Assembly (NCBI GenBank): GCA_023396465.1
Contig: JAEWWF010000119.1
Span: 1-6,542 of the forward strand
Length of the DNA: 6,542 nt
Origin: Pseudomonadota bacterium
GTDB lineage: Bacteria; Pseudomonadota; Alphaproteobacteria; Rhodospirillales; Rhodospirillaceae
Reading direction: 5' to 3'
Program-made: the position numbers and the translations under genes
Notes under the pieces: model-generated
Databases searched by the model: none
What the model saw: the letters and a program-made list of their open reading frames with translations, nothing else
What the model was told of the DNA's origin: nothing
Part shown: piece by piece, positions 1 to 4,892 of the stretch
Numbering within the stretch: position 1 is the first letter of the stretch
How the letters are laid out: each line of letters starts with the position of its first letter

Positions 1-413
1 ATATCCAGCCGGCCGAGGCTGTCCACCGGGATGACGTGCAGCACGTAGCCCTCGTGCTTGGCCAGATACTCGCACAGGGACAGGATGGCCGGATGCTCCA
101 CCGCCGAGGTGATGATCTCGTTGCGGCTTCCTTGCGTCTTCAGGGCCGACAGGATGGCGGCATTGTCGCTTTCCGTCCCGCCGGAGGTGAACACGATCTC
201 GGTGTCGTGCTCGGCGCCCAGCAGGGCCTTCACCTGATCGCGCGCCCAGCGCACGGCCTTGCCGACGTCGCCGCCGAAGCTGTGGATGGAGGACGGATTG
301 CCGAACTGCTCGGTGAAGAACGGCAGCATGGCCTCCACCACGCGCGGATCGACGCGGGTGGTGGCGTTGTTGTCGAGGTAGATGCCCTTGGGCGCGGCGG
401 TCACGGCGGTCAT
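1..413 (-). CDS. nifS: NifS cysteine desulfurase, 5' part (C-terminus outside window)
   Basis: NifS is a cytosolic PLP-dependent cysteine desulfurase that takes sulfur from L-cysteine and passes it as a persulfide to NifU for Fe-S cluster assembly. I translated the minus strand from ATG 413-411: 137 codons are open to the window edge with no stop. The N-terminus carries the hallmark YLDNNATT (residues 12-19), then FGNPSSIHSFG, the PLP phosphate-binding TSGGTESDN and the EHPAILSLCEYLA segment. These match the nitrogen-fixation (NifS) branch of class V desulfurases closely. The PLP lysine and the catalytic cysteine lie beyond the window. The gene starts 37 nt after the nifU stop, with a weak Shine-Dalgarno (AAGGGA, about 7 nt spacing), so it is most likely co-transcribed with nifU. 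IscS is the main alternative. I prefer NifS because of the neighbours. Confidence 0.96.
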   Translation of the reverse strand, partial: MTAVTAAPKGIYLDNNATTRVDPRVVEAMLPFFTEQFGNPSSIHSFGGDVGKAVRWARDQVKALLGAEHDTEIVFTSGGTESDNAAILSALKTQGSRNEIITSAVEHPAILSLCEYLAKHEGYVLHVIPVDSLGRLD

Positions 414-450
414 GGCGTGTCCCTTTCTCGGCTCGCGGGGGTCGGGGGCG

Positions 451-1434
451 TCAGGCGCTGGCGAGGGCGGTGTGCGGAATGACGCGGAGCGGCCGCCCCA
501 CCTTCTCCATCACCGCCGCCTGCACGCCCTGGATGGTGATGGAACTCATCTGGCAGCCGACGCAGGTGCCCGACAGCTTCACCACCACCGTGTCGCCGTC
601 CACGTCCACCAGTTCGATGTCGCCGCCGTCGCGCTGAAGTTGCGGGCGGATGTCCTCGATGGCGGCCTGGATGAGGGTGATCTTCTGGAGGTTGGTGAGG
701 CCGGCCGGCCGGGCCTTCTCCGCCTGGGCGGCGAGCGGGCTGACCTGCACCGGGGCGGAGGTGCCGGGCTTCTTCACCACGATGGGGCTGGCCGGCGCCT
801 TGGGCGACGGCGCGGCCCCGACGGCGAAGGCTTCCGAGGCGGCCATCGCGCCCTCGGCGACCATGGCGGCGTTGATCTCGGCCAGGGCTTCCTCGATCTT
901 CTCGTGGCAGGTCTTGCAGCTGCCGCCGGCCTTGGTATAGGCGGTGACCTGATCGAGGGTGGTGAGGCCGTTGGTGCGGACGGCGCGCTCGACCATGCCG
1001 TAGTCGATGCCGAAGCACTTGCACAGCAGCGCCCCTTCCTCGTGGTCGTCCTCGTCCAGCTCGACGCCCTTGTAGTTGGCGATGGCGGCGCGCAGGGCTT
1101 CCGCCCCCATGACCGAGCAGTGCATCTTCTCCGGCGGCAGGCCGCCCAGGAAATCGGCGATGTCCTGGTTGGTGACGGCCAGCGCCTCGTCCACCGTCTT
1201 GCCGATGATCAGTTCCGTCAGCGCCGACGACGACGCGATGGCCGAGCCGCAGCCGAAGGTCTGGAAGCGGGCCTCGGTGATGACGTGGGTGGCGTCATCC
1301 ACCTTGATCATCAGGCGCAGCGCATCGCCGCAGGAGATGGAGCCGACCTCGCCGACGCCGTTGGCATCGCTCAGCACGCCGGCGTTCTTCGGATCGAAGA
1401 AGTATTCCTTGACCTTGTCGGTGTAGTTCCACAT
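451..1434 (-). CDS. nifU: NifU Fe-S cluster assembly scaffold
   Basis: NifU is the cytosolic scaffold on which Fe-S clusters are built, with sulfur from NifS, before transfer to nitrogenase proteins. The 327-residue product has the full three-domain layout. The IscU-like N-terminal domain has scaffold cysteines C35 (SISCGD), C62 (FGCGSA) and C106 (MHC). The central ferredoxin-like domain has C138, C140, C173 and C176 (CKC and CKTC), ligands of a permanent [2Fe-2S] cluster. The C-terminal Nfu domain (about 246-327) has the CVGC motif at C291/C294, which holds a transient cluster. An Ala/Pro/Lys-rich linker of about 45 residues (roughly 198-245) joins the last two domains. The ATG at 1434 is supported by an AGGAAGG Shine-Dalgarno and by the expected MWNYTDKVKEYFFDPKN start. 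It lies 83 nt after the A-type carrier gene and 37 nt before nifS. Confidence 0.98.
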   Translation of the reverse strand: MWNYTDKVKEYFFDPKNAGVLSDANGVGEVGSISCGDALRLMIKVDDATHVITEARFQTFGCGSAIASSSALTELIIGKTVDEALAVTNQDIADFLGGLPPEKMHCSVMGAEALRAAIANYKGVELDEDDHEEGALLCKCFGIDYGMVERAVRTNGLTTLDQVTAYTKAGGSCKTCHEKIEEALAEINAAMVAEGAMAASEAFAVGAAPSPKAPASPIVVKKPGTSAPVQVSPLAAQAEKARPAGLTNLQKITLIQAAIEDIRPQLQRDGGDIELVDVDGDTVVVKLSGTCVGCQMSSITIQGVQAAVMEKVGRPLRVIPHTALASA

Positions 1435-1517
1435 GGCGGGGAGCCTTCCTGTCTACGTGTCGTCGTCGTCTTCGCGGGCGGGCGGGCGGTGTGTGGGGCC
1501 GGGCGCGGGTCAGCCGC

Positions 1518-1847
1518 TCAGCAGGAGAACGACTTGCCGCAGGAGCACTTGTCGGCCGCCTGCGGGTTGTCGAACACGAAGCCGGAGCCCGAGATGTCTT
1601 CCACGAAATCCAGCCGCGCGCCGGCCAGCAGCGGGGCGCTGTCGGCGTCGACGAACACCTTGACGTCGTCCAGGTCGATGACGGTGTCGGAGTGCTCGGC
1701 CGCCGCCACCAGGCCCATGCGGTATTGGTAGCCGGAGCAACCGCCGGCCGAGACCATGATCCGCAGGCCGGCGGCCGGCGCGGCGGTATCGCCCTTGCCG
1801 AGCACGCGACGGATGGCATCCACAGCGTTCGAGGTCACGTCGAGCAT
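1518..1847 (-). CDS. IscA/IscN-type (HesB-like) A-type Fe-S carrier, nif-associated
   Basis: A-type carriers bind [2Fe-2S] or [4Fe-4S] clusters, or iron, and pass them from scaffolds to client proteins. The 109-residue product is of normal length. It has the three family cysteines: C37 in the GGCSGYQY motif, and C101 and C103 in the C-terminal CSCGKSF. One further cysteine is the last residue (C109). ATG 1847 has GGAGG 8 nt upstream. A longer frame beginning at 1904 would start inside the sigma-54 promoter, so I rejected it. The gene is first in the operon that continues with nifU and nifS, directly downstream of a NifA/sigma-54 control region. It is therefore the nif-dedicated paralogue, called iscN, nifIscA or orf6 in different organisms; the name is uncertain. 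ErpA and housekeeping IscA are less likely given the location. Confidence 0.93.
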   Translation of the reverse strand: MLDVTSNAVDAIRRVLGKGDTAAPAAGLRIMVSAGGCSGYQYRMGLVAAAEHSDTVIDLDDVKVFVDADSAPLLAGARLDFVEDISGSGFVFDNPQAADKCSCGKSFSC

Positions 1848-1855
1848 TGCATCAT

Positions 1856-1884
1856 CCTCCGTGGGGGAAACCTCTACCCGGAGG
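1856..1884 (-). promoter_or_regulatory. Inverted repeat covering the Shine-Dalgarno of the A-type carrier gene
   Basis: On the minus strand CCTCCG (1884-1879) is perfectly complementary to CGGAGG (1861-1856), separated by 17 nt. The second arm contains the ribosome binding site of the A-type carrier gene. The inferred sigma-54 start point, near 1877, falls just after the first arm. A NifA-driven transcript would therefore lack the arm, while a transcript reading in from tetR would contain it. The complementarity is seen directly; any effect on translation is inference. Confidence 0.35.
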
Positions 1885-1887
1885 AAA

Positions 1888-1903
1888 AGCAAGCCGGATG
1901 CCA
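1888..1903 (-). promoter_or_regulatory. Sigma-54 (RpoN) -24/-12 promoter of the A-type carrier-nifUS operon
   Basis: The minus strand reads TGGCATCCGGCTTGCT, against the RpoN consensus TGGCACG-N4-TTGCW. The invariant GG (-24) and GC (-12) are present at the required spacing, and only the CG of the -24 element differs (TC). The expected start point is about 12 nt past the -12 GC, near position 1877, giving a leader of about 30 nt before ATG 1847. The NifA and IHF sites upstream make this an activator-dependent nif promoter. Confidence 0.9.
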
Positions 1904-1908
1904 AGTGT

Positions 1909-1921
1909 TAAGTGCTTGATG
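1909..1921 (-). promoter_or_regulatory. Probable IHF binding site
   Basis: The minus strand reads CATCAAGCACTTA, which matches the IHF core consensus WATCAANNNNTTR at every defined position except the first (C instead of A/T). It lies between the NifA site and the -24 element, where IHF bends DNA to bring NifA to the RpoN holoenzyme in many nif promoters. The sequence match is direct; binding is inferred from position. Confidence 0.6.
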
Positions 1922-1975
1922 TGGAAGGAATCGTCGGTCGCGACGGGTGGTGGGTTCCCGACAACAACGGGGCTG

Positions 1976-1991
1976 TGTCGCATTCACGACA
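1976..1991 (-). promoter_or_regulatory. NifA upstream activator sequence (UAS)
   Basis: This is a perfect TGT-N10-ACA, which reads as TGT...ACA on both strands (TGTCGTGAATGCGACA on the minus strand). It is the NifA consensus site. Its centre is about 106 bp upstream of the predicted sigma-54 start, inside the usual 80-150 bp range. It lies 23 bp beyond the tetR stop codon, in non-coding DNA. It implies that the A-type carrier, nifU and nifS are induced by NifA under nitrogen-fixing conditions. Confidence 0.88.
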
Positions 1992-2014
1992 TGAAACACG
2001 CACGGACTATGCGG

Positions 2015-2638
2015 TTATTCCGGGGCAGTGACCGGCAAGCCCGCCAGCACCACCCGCACCACCCGTACCACCGTGGCGGCCGTGTCGATGTCGGCGTAGC
2101 GCATGATCTGCGTGGGGTCGCGGAAGCGGACGGTGGCGGCCTCCAGCACCGCCGCCGCCTCCGCCGCCGACCAGCCGCCGAGGGTGCCGGCAGCGGAGGC
2201 CGCTTCCAGAATGCCCACCAGTTGCGCCCGCAGCCGCGCCAGATGAGCCTCCACCACCGCCATGGCGCCAAGGGCAAGGGCCACGTAAGCGCGGAACAGT
2301 TCCGGGTCGGCGGCGTAGCGGTCGCGCTTGGCCCTGTACTGAAGCAGGATGTGGCGCTCCGCCCGGGCGAGAGGCGTCAAACCGGGGGCCTCGGCGGCCT
2401 CGGCCAGGTGTGCTTCGATGTCGGCGAACCAGCGCTCGCCCAGGGCCTCCAGCAGCGCCTGCTTGCTGGCGAAGAAGCGATAGGCGTTGGACTGCGACAT
2501 GCCGCAGGCGGTGGCGATGTCGGAAACGGTGACCTTGCTCGCGCCGTGGCGCCTCAGCAGACGCTCCGCCTCTTCCAGCATGGCCGCCCGCACTGCGGCG
2601 ACATCGGTCTTCGGTCTTGCCAACGGCTCTACACCCAC
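2015..2638 (-). CDS. TetR/AcrR-family transcriptional regulator
   Basis: This is a DNA-binding, ligand-responsive regulator, usually a repressor of its own or a neighbouring operon. The 207-residue length is typical. The TetR helix-turn-helix spans about residues 38-62, with VSDIATACGMSQSNAYRFFASKQALLEAL-type spacing (first part VSDIATACGMSQ, recognition helix SNAYRFF). It is preceded by a first helix rich in Ala, Arg and Glu. The C-terminal ligand and dimerisation domain (about 65-207) is mostly helical and Ala/Leu-rich, and I cannot name its ligand. The first possible start is GTG 2638, which overlaps the methyltransferase stop by 10 bp, suggesting translational coupling. It has no strong Shine-Dalgarno, and a TTG a few codons on is possible. 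ATG 2581 would cut into the first helix. It is not a known nif regulator. The likely target is the AT-rich region upstream of the methyltransferase. Confidence 0.9.
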   Translation of the reverse strand: MGVEPLARPKTDVAAVRAAMLEEAERLLRRHGASKVTVSDIATACGMSQSNAYRFFASKQALLEALGERWFADIEAHLAEAAEAPGLTPLARAERHILLQYRAKRDRYAADPELFRAYVALALGAMAVVEAHLARLRAQLVGILEAASAAGTLGGWSAAEAAAVLEAATVRFRDPTQIMRYADIDTAATVVRVVRVVLAGLPVTAPE

Positions 2639-3075
2639 TTGCGCGTGCGGCGGCGGTAGGCCTCGTACTCGGGGCCGAAGGCACGCAGCGCCGCCATCTC
2701 CTCATGCCGAATGTACCAGCGGTCGGTCACCAGAATGAAGAGCGCGACGATCGCCAGGGTGCTGGCCGCATCCAGCATCAGCGCCACCCCCAGCAGGATC
2801 ACGACGAACCCGAGGTAGAGCGGATTGCGGCTGAGGGCAAACAGGCCGTCCTGCACCAGCACGGTCGGCGGTCGGAAGGTGTGGATATCGGTGCTCCGCC
2901 GGCGGAACTTCAGGCGCACGGCAACCACCAGGGCCAGGCCGGCGGCCACCAGACTGCCGCCGCCAAGCAGCCCTGCCGGCTCCGGCAGCAGCGGCGCCAG
3001 CGGCAGATGCGCCTTCAGCAGCGCCATGGCGCCGATACAGGCAAGCAGGAGATAGGGCGGGATGAACCACGTCAT
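2629..3075 (-). CDS. ICMT-like membrane methyltransferase (isoprenylcysteine carboxyl methyltransferase/PEMT superfamily)
   Basis: This is a small integral-membrane protein of 148 residues, predicted to be an SAM-dependent methyltransferase. Hydrophobic segments lie at about 5-20, 38-54 and 87-118, the last probably a helical pair. The family signature is clear: GLFALSRNPLYLG (77-89) followed by a hydrophobic run, then RWYIRHEEMAALRAFGPEYEAYRRRTRKWV-type C-terminus (119-148, key residues R119, H124, E125, E126, F133, G134, Y137 and Y140), which forms the cofactor site in this fold. ATG 3075 has AGGAGG 9 nt upstream. A GTG at 3093 would itself overlap that ribosome site, so I rejected it. Bacteria generally lack CaaX-prenylated proteins, so the substrate is unknown; a lipid, a small thiol or a drug-like compound are all possible. 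It is paired with the overlapping tetR and unrelated to the nif genes by family. Confidence 0.86.
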   Translation of the reverse strand: MTWFIPPYLLLACIGAMALLKAHLPLAPLLPEPAGLLGGGSLVAAGLALVVAVRLKFRRRSTDIHTFRPPTVLVQDGLFALSRNPLYLGFVVILLGVALMLDAASTLAIVALFILVTDRWYIRHEEMAALRAFGPEYEAYRRRTRKWV

Positions 3076-3096
3076 GGCAGGGAGCCTCCTCACATC

Positions 3097-3168
3097 AGGA
3101 CGGCTCCGTTTTATGATAAAAATGCTTTTTCATCAATTTTCATTTTATGTGCGCTCGCGCCGCCCGTG
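3097..3168 (-). promoter_or_regulatory. AT-rich intergenic region, probable promoter of the methyltransferase-tetR pair
   Basis: This gap lies between the nifQ stop and the methyltransferase. Positions 3107-3150 are strongly AT-rich, in contrast to the very GC-rich genes around it. Such islands usually mark promoters in high-GC genomes. I see TATCAT and TTGATG hexamers on the minus strand but not at 16-18 bp spacing, so I cannot assign a -35/-10 pair. No sigma-54 promoter or NifA site is present. No intrinsic terminator with a U-tract is evident for nifQ. Confidence 0.45.
3114..3135. repeat. Imperfect inverted repeat, candidate TetR operator
   Basis: The plus strand has TGATAAAAA (3114-3122), a 3-nt centre TGC, then TTTTTCATCA (3126-3135). 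The arms pair over 9 bases with a single extra C. Size and position, upstream of an operon containing its own tetR, fit a TetR-type operator. The A/T-rich composition makes chance symmetry more likely, so this is a suggestion only. Confidence 0.35.
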
Positions 3169-3777
3169 CTACTCCGCCGCCACGCGCGCCGCCTCCGCCA
3201 GGGCCGCCAGCGGGTCGCCGGTTTCGGGGCCGAAGCAGTGGGTGAAGTCGGTGCAGACCTCGCAGTTGGGGGCCTTGCAGATGAGGATACCCTCTCGCTG
3301 GCAGAGCTGGCGGTAGAAGAACTTCTTCCACTTCATGTTCTGCACGTTCAGCGCCGCCAGCGGCCGGAAGTGGCGGGTCAGCAGGGCCGACAGCTCGTCG
3401 CGGCGGGTCAGGCCGAGGTCCTGCCACAGGTGGTTGGCCCCGAGCGAGCGGCGGGCCACCAGCGCCGCCATCCACGCGGAGCGGATGTTGTGAGGATCGC
3501 TGCGGTGATCCAGCAGCAGCTGGACGAGGTCCTCTTCCTCCAGCGCCGCGGCGGTGTCCGGCACCGCCGTCGGGGGGTCGGCGAGGATGTCCTCGCAGCC
3601 GGGGAAATGGAGGTCGACCAGCAGGGTCAAGGTGTCCGGCGCGAGACCCGTGCCGTCGGCAAGGGTCCGCGCCGGATCACCACGACAGACGGCGATCACG
3701 CAGGCGAAGACATGGCGGTCGACGTACTCCCCCAAGCCACCGCTCGCCATGAGCCTGCGATACACCGTCTGCGTCAT
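3169..3777 (-). CDS. nifQ: NifQ molybdenum donor for FeMo-cofactor synthesis
   Basis: NifQ is a cytosolic Fe-S protein that carries molybdenum on a Mo-Fe-S cluster and donates it to NifEN/NifH during FeMo-cofactor assembly. The 202-residue product ends with the diagnostic Cx4Cx2Cx5C motif at C167, C172, C175 and C181. This follows the conserved MKWKKFFYRQLCQREG stretch (148-163). Both are specific to the family. ATG 3777 has GGAG 7 nt upstream and lies 14 nt after fdxB. A longer frame from 3864 would overlap fdxB and add an Arg-rich, unrelated leader, so I rejected it. It is the last nif gene of this operon, and no clear terminator follows. The fdxB-nifQ pairing fits the electron and molybdenum needs of cofactor maturation. 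Confidence 0.97.
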   Translation of the reverse strand: MTQTVYRRLMASGGLGEYVDRHVFACVIAVCRGDPARTLADGTGLAPDTLTLLVDLHFPGCEDILADPPTAVPDTAAALEEEDLVQLLLDHRSDPHNIRSAWMAALVARRSLGANHLWQDLGLTRRDELSALLTRHFRPLAALNVQNMKWKKFFYRQLCQREGILICKAPNCEVCTDFTHCFGPETGDPLAALAEAARVAAE

Positions 3778-3791
3778 GTGCCGTCTCCGCT

Positions 3792-4088
3792 TCAGGCCGC
3801 GGCGGCGGCGTGGGTCTGACAGTTGGCACCGCAGACGGCGGCGCAGCTGTTGCAGCCGATGCACTTGCCGGAATTGGCCACCGTCATGACCTTGCGTTCG
3901 ATCTCTTCATCGTCGTCGAAGGGGTCGCACAGCTCGCCCTCGTCGTTGACGCCCTTCAGCTCCAGCACGCCCTGGGTACAGACCTTGAAGCAACGGCCGC
4001 AGCCGATGCACGAGGCCATGTTGATGCTCTCGATGTACTTCGGTTCCCAGGGCGTCCCGTCGCGGGTCGCATAAGTCACGTTGGCCAT
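3792..4088 (-). CDS. fdxB: nif-specific 2[4Fe-4S] ferredoxin III (FdxB type)
   Basis: This is a small, acidic, cytosolic electron carrier of 98 residues. It has two cluster motifs: CIGCGRCFKVC (C27, C30, C33, C37) and CIGCNSCAAVC (C76, C79, C82, C86). Two further cysteines sit at C54 and C90. The spacing between motifs is long (about 39 residues, with an acidic DPFDDDEE stretch) and there is no classical CP ending to the motifs, as expected for the nif-linked ferredoxin III family rather than ordinary bacterial ferredoxins. ATG 4088 has GAGGGGG 7 nt upstream, within an A-rich leader. The gene is between DUF683 and nifQ, the usual place for fdxB. Its likely role is supplying electrons for FeMo-cofactor assembly; its exact partner is not known from the sequence. 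Confidence 0.95.
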   Translation of the reverse strand: MANVTYATRDGTPWEPKYIESINMASCIGCGRCFKVCTQGVLELKGVNDEGELCDPFDDDEEIERKVMTVANSGKCIGCNSCAAVCGANCQTHAAAAA

Positions 4089-4130
4089 AGTCTTACCCCC
4101 TCTTTGGTTTGTTTGTCCCTCAGGCGCCGG

Positions 4131-4208
4131 GCGCGCGCTGCCGCGCGCTTGGCTCCCGCGCCAGGAGGCGCGCGCCGCGGTCGCGGCGGCCGGGCCGGAA
4201 CGGCCCGG
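4131..4208 (-). repeat. Four consecutive GC-rich inverted repeats between the DUF683 gene and fdxB
   Basis: In transcript order: an 8-bp perfect stem with a 3-nt loop (4208-4190) directly abutting the DUF683 stop codon; a 6-7 bp stem (4188-4173); a 6-bp stem with a 4-nt loop (4172-4157); and a 7-bp stem with a 4-nt loop (4148-4131). None is followed by a U-tract, so they are not ordinary intrinsic terminators. They could protect or process the mRNA, or reduce read-through into fdxB-nifQ. Short GC palindromes are also common by chance in such GC-rich DNA. Confidence 0.55.
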
Positions 4209-4415
4209 TTAGCCCGCCGCCGCCTCCAGCGCCTTCAGCTTCGCCTGCGCGGCCATGAGGGCGGCGTGGGCGTCGTAGGTCGCCTGCGCCACCTCCGGGA
4301 TCTTCTCCCAGTCGGTCGGCAGTTCCTCCGACAGGTCGTGCAGGTTCATCTTCGCCGTGGTGGCGCGGGCCGAGAGCTTCTTCAGCTCCGCCTTCAGGTC
4401 GTCGATTTCCGACAT
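4209..4415 (-). CDS. DUF683 (CCE_0567-like) small nif-associated protein
   Basis: This is a 68-residue protein, predicted to be two helices forming a coiled-coil hairpin, rich in Ala, Leu, Lys and Glu. Visible landmarks are the MSEIDDLKAELKKLSARATT start, a central H26DLSEELPTDW segment with a Pro turn, and a second helix AHAALMAAQAKLKALEAAAG. This matches the DUF683 family, found almost only in nif clusters beside nifX and the DUF269 gene. A Rop-like fold is known for one member, but the biochemical role is unsettled. ATG 4415 has AGGAGG 8 nt upstream, overlapping the DUF269 stop codon; the gap is 13 nt. The TAA stop directly abuts a strong inverted repeat. It probably acts with its neighbours in cofactor maturation. 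Confidence 0.93.
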   Translation of the reverse strand: MSEIDDLKAELKKLSARATTAKMNLHDLSEELPTDWEKIPEVAQATYDAHAALMAAQAKLKALEAAAG

Positions 4416-4428
4416 GCCGCCGTCCTCC

Positions 4429-4887
4429 TCACTCGTCCGCCACCTGCGGGTACTTTTCGATCCACTTCACGGCGTCGGTGACCAGCTTCTCGCCGGCCTC
4501 GTCCAGCTTCGCGAAGGTCTCGAAGCCGAAGCGGTGGACGTCGCGCAGGGACTTCACCACCGCCACCAGCCGGCCGGTGGTCATGATGAGGCGGCCGAAA
4601 CCCTCGTGGCTCATCTTCATCATCGGGCTGCACATGCGGCCGGTACGGCGTTCCACCAGCAGGCCGACGGCGGCGTAGAACATCTCGATCCGCCACAGGA
4701 TGTCGGGGTCGGGATCGCCGATGATGGGGATTTCGCGCCGCTGTTCCTTGGTGACGATGAAGTCGGCCAGCAGGGCGGCGTCGTCCTTGCGCTCCCAGGT
4801 GCCGTAGCTGTCGTGGGCGCGGATCTGGCGCACCAGTTCCTTCACGAAATCGCCGTCGAGGCCGGCCTCCAGAACGTCGGTGGTCAT
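4429..4887 (-). CDS. NifX-associated nitrogen fixation protein (DUF269)
   Basis: This 152-residue protein belongs to the DUF269 family, which is almost confined to diazotrophs and nearly always lies next to nifX. Recognisable blocks are SYGTWERKDDAALLADFIVTK, the IPIIGDPDPDILWRIEMFYAA stretch and the SPMMKMSHEGFGR block, followed by a C-terminal WIEKYP. It has a single cysteine (in RMCSPMM) and no obvious cluster motif. Its biochemical role is not established; it is often assumed to help cofactor handling with NifX. ATG 4887 has GGAGG 10 nt upstream, inside the last codons of nifX, and lies 5 nt after the nifX stop. A longer frame from 4953 would overlap nifX and add unrelated residues, so I rejected it. 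It is often labelled orf3 in older nif literature. Confidence 0.95.
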   Translation of the reverse strand: MTTDVLEAGLDGDFVKELVRQIRAHDSYGTWERKDDAALLADFIVTKEQRREIPIIGDPDPDILWRIEMFYAAVGLLVERRTGRMCSPMMKMSHEGFGRLIMTTGRLVAVVKSLRDVHRFGFETFAKLDEAGEKLVTDAVKWIEKYPQVADE

Positions 4888-4892
4888 GTCAG

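Noticed and set aside
1450..1490. Short GAC and CCCG runs between the A-type carrier and nifU genes
   Set aside because: Only three to four units each, no useful hairpin; consistent with GC-rich spacer composition.
382..1731. Long plus-strand open frame (449 codons)
   Set aside because: It is antisense to nifU, the A-type carrier gene and their spacer. The product is Gly/Ala/Arg/His/Leu-rich without recognisable motifs, as expected from a GC-rich shadow frame.
1848..1904. Upstream start for the A-type carrier at 1904
   Set aside because: The added 19 codons would overlap the sigma-54 promoter and lie upstream of the predicted transcript start. ATG 1847 has a good ribosome site and gives the normal family length.
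1957..1971. CCCG-N7-CGGG as a tetR terminator
   Set aside because: The stem is only 4 bp and has no following U-run on the minus strand.
2617..3819. Long plus-strand open frame (400 codons)
   Set aside because: It lies antisense to the methyltransferase and nifQ genes and runs through the AT-rich intergenic region. It shows no family motif and composition typical of a shadow frame.
3836..3852. Plus-strand TGGCACCG as a sigma-54 -24 element
   Set aside because: No TTGC at the required spacing, and it lies inside a gene on the opposite strand.
3778..3864. Upstream start for nifQ at 3864
   Set aside because: It would overlap fdxB and add an Arg-rich leader unlike NifQ. ATG 3777 has a suitable ribosome site.
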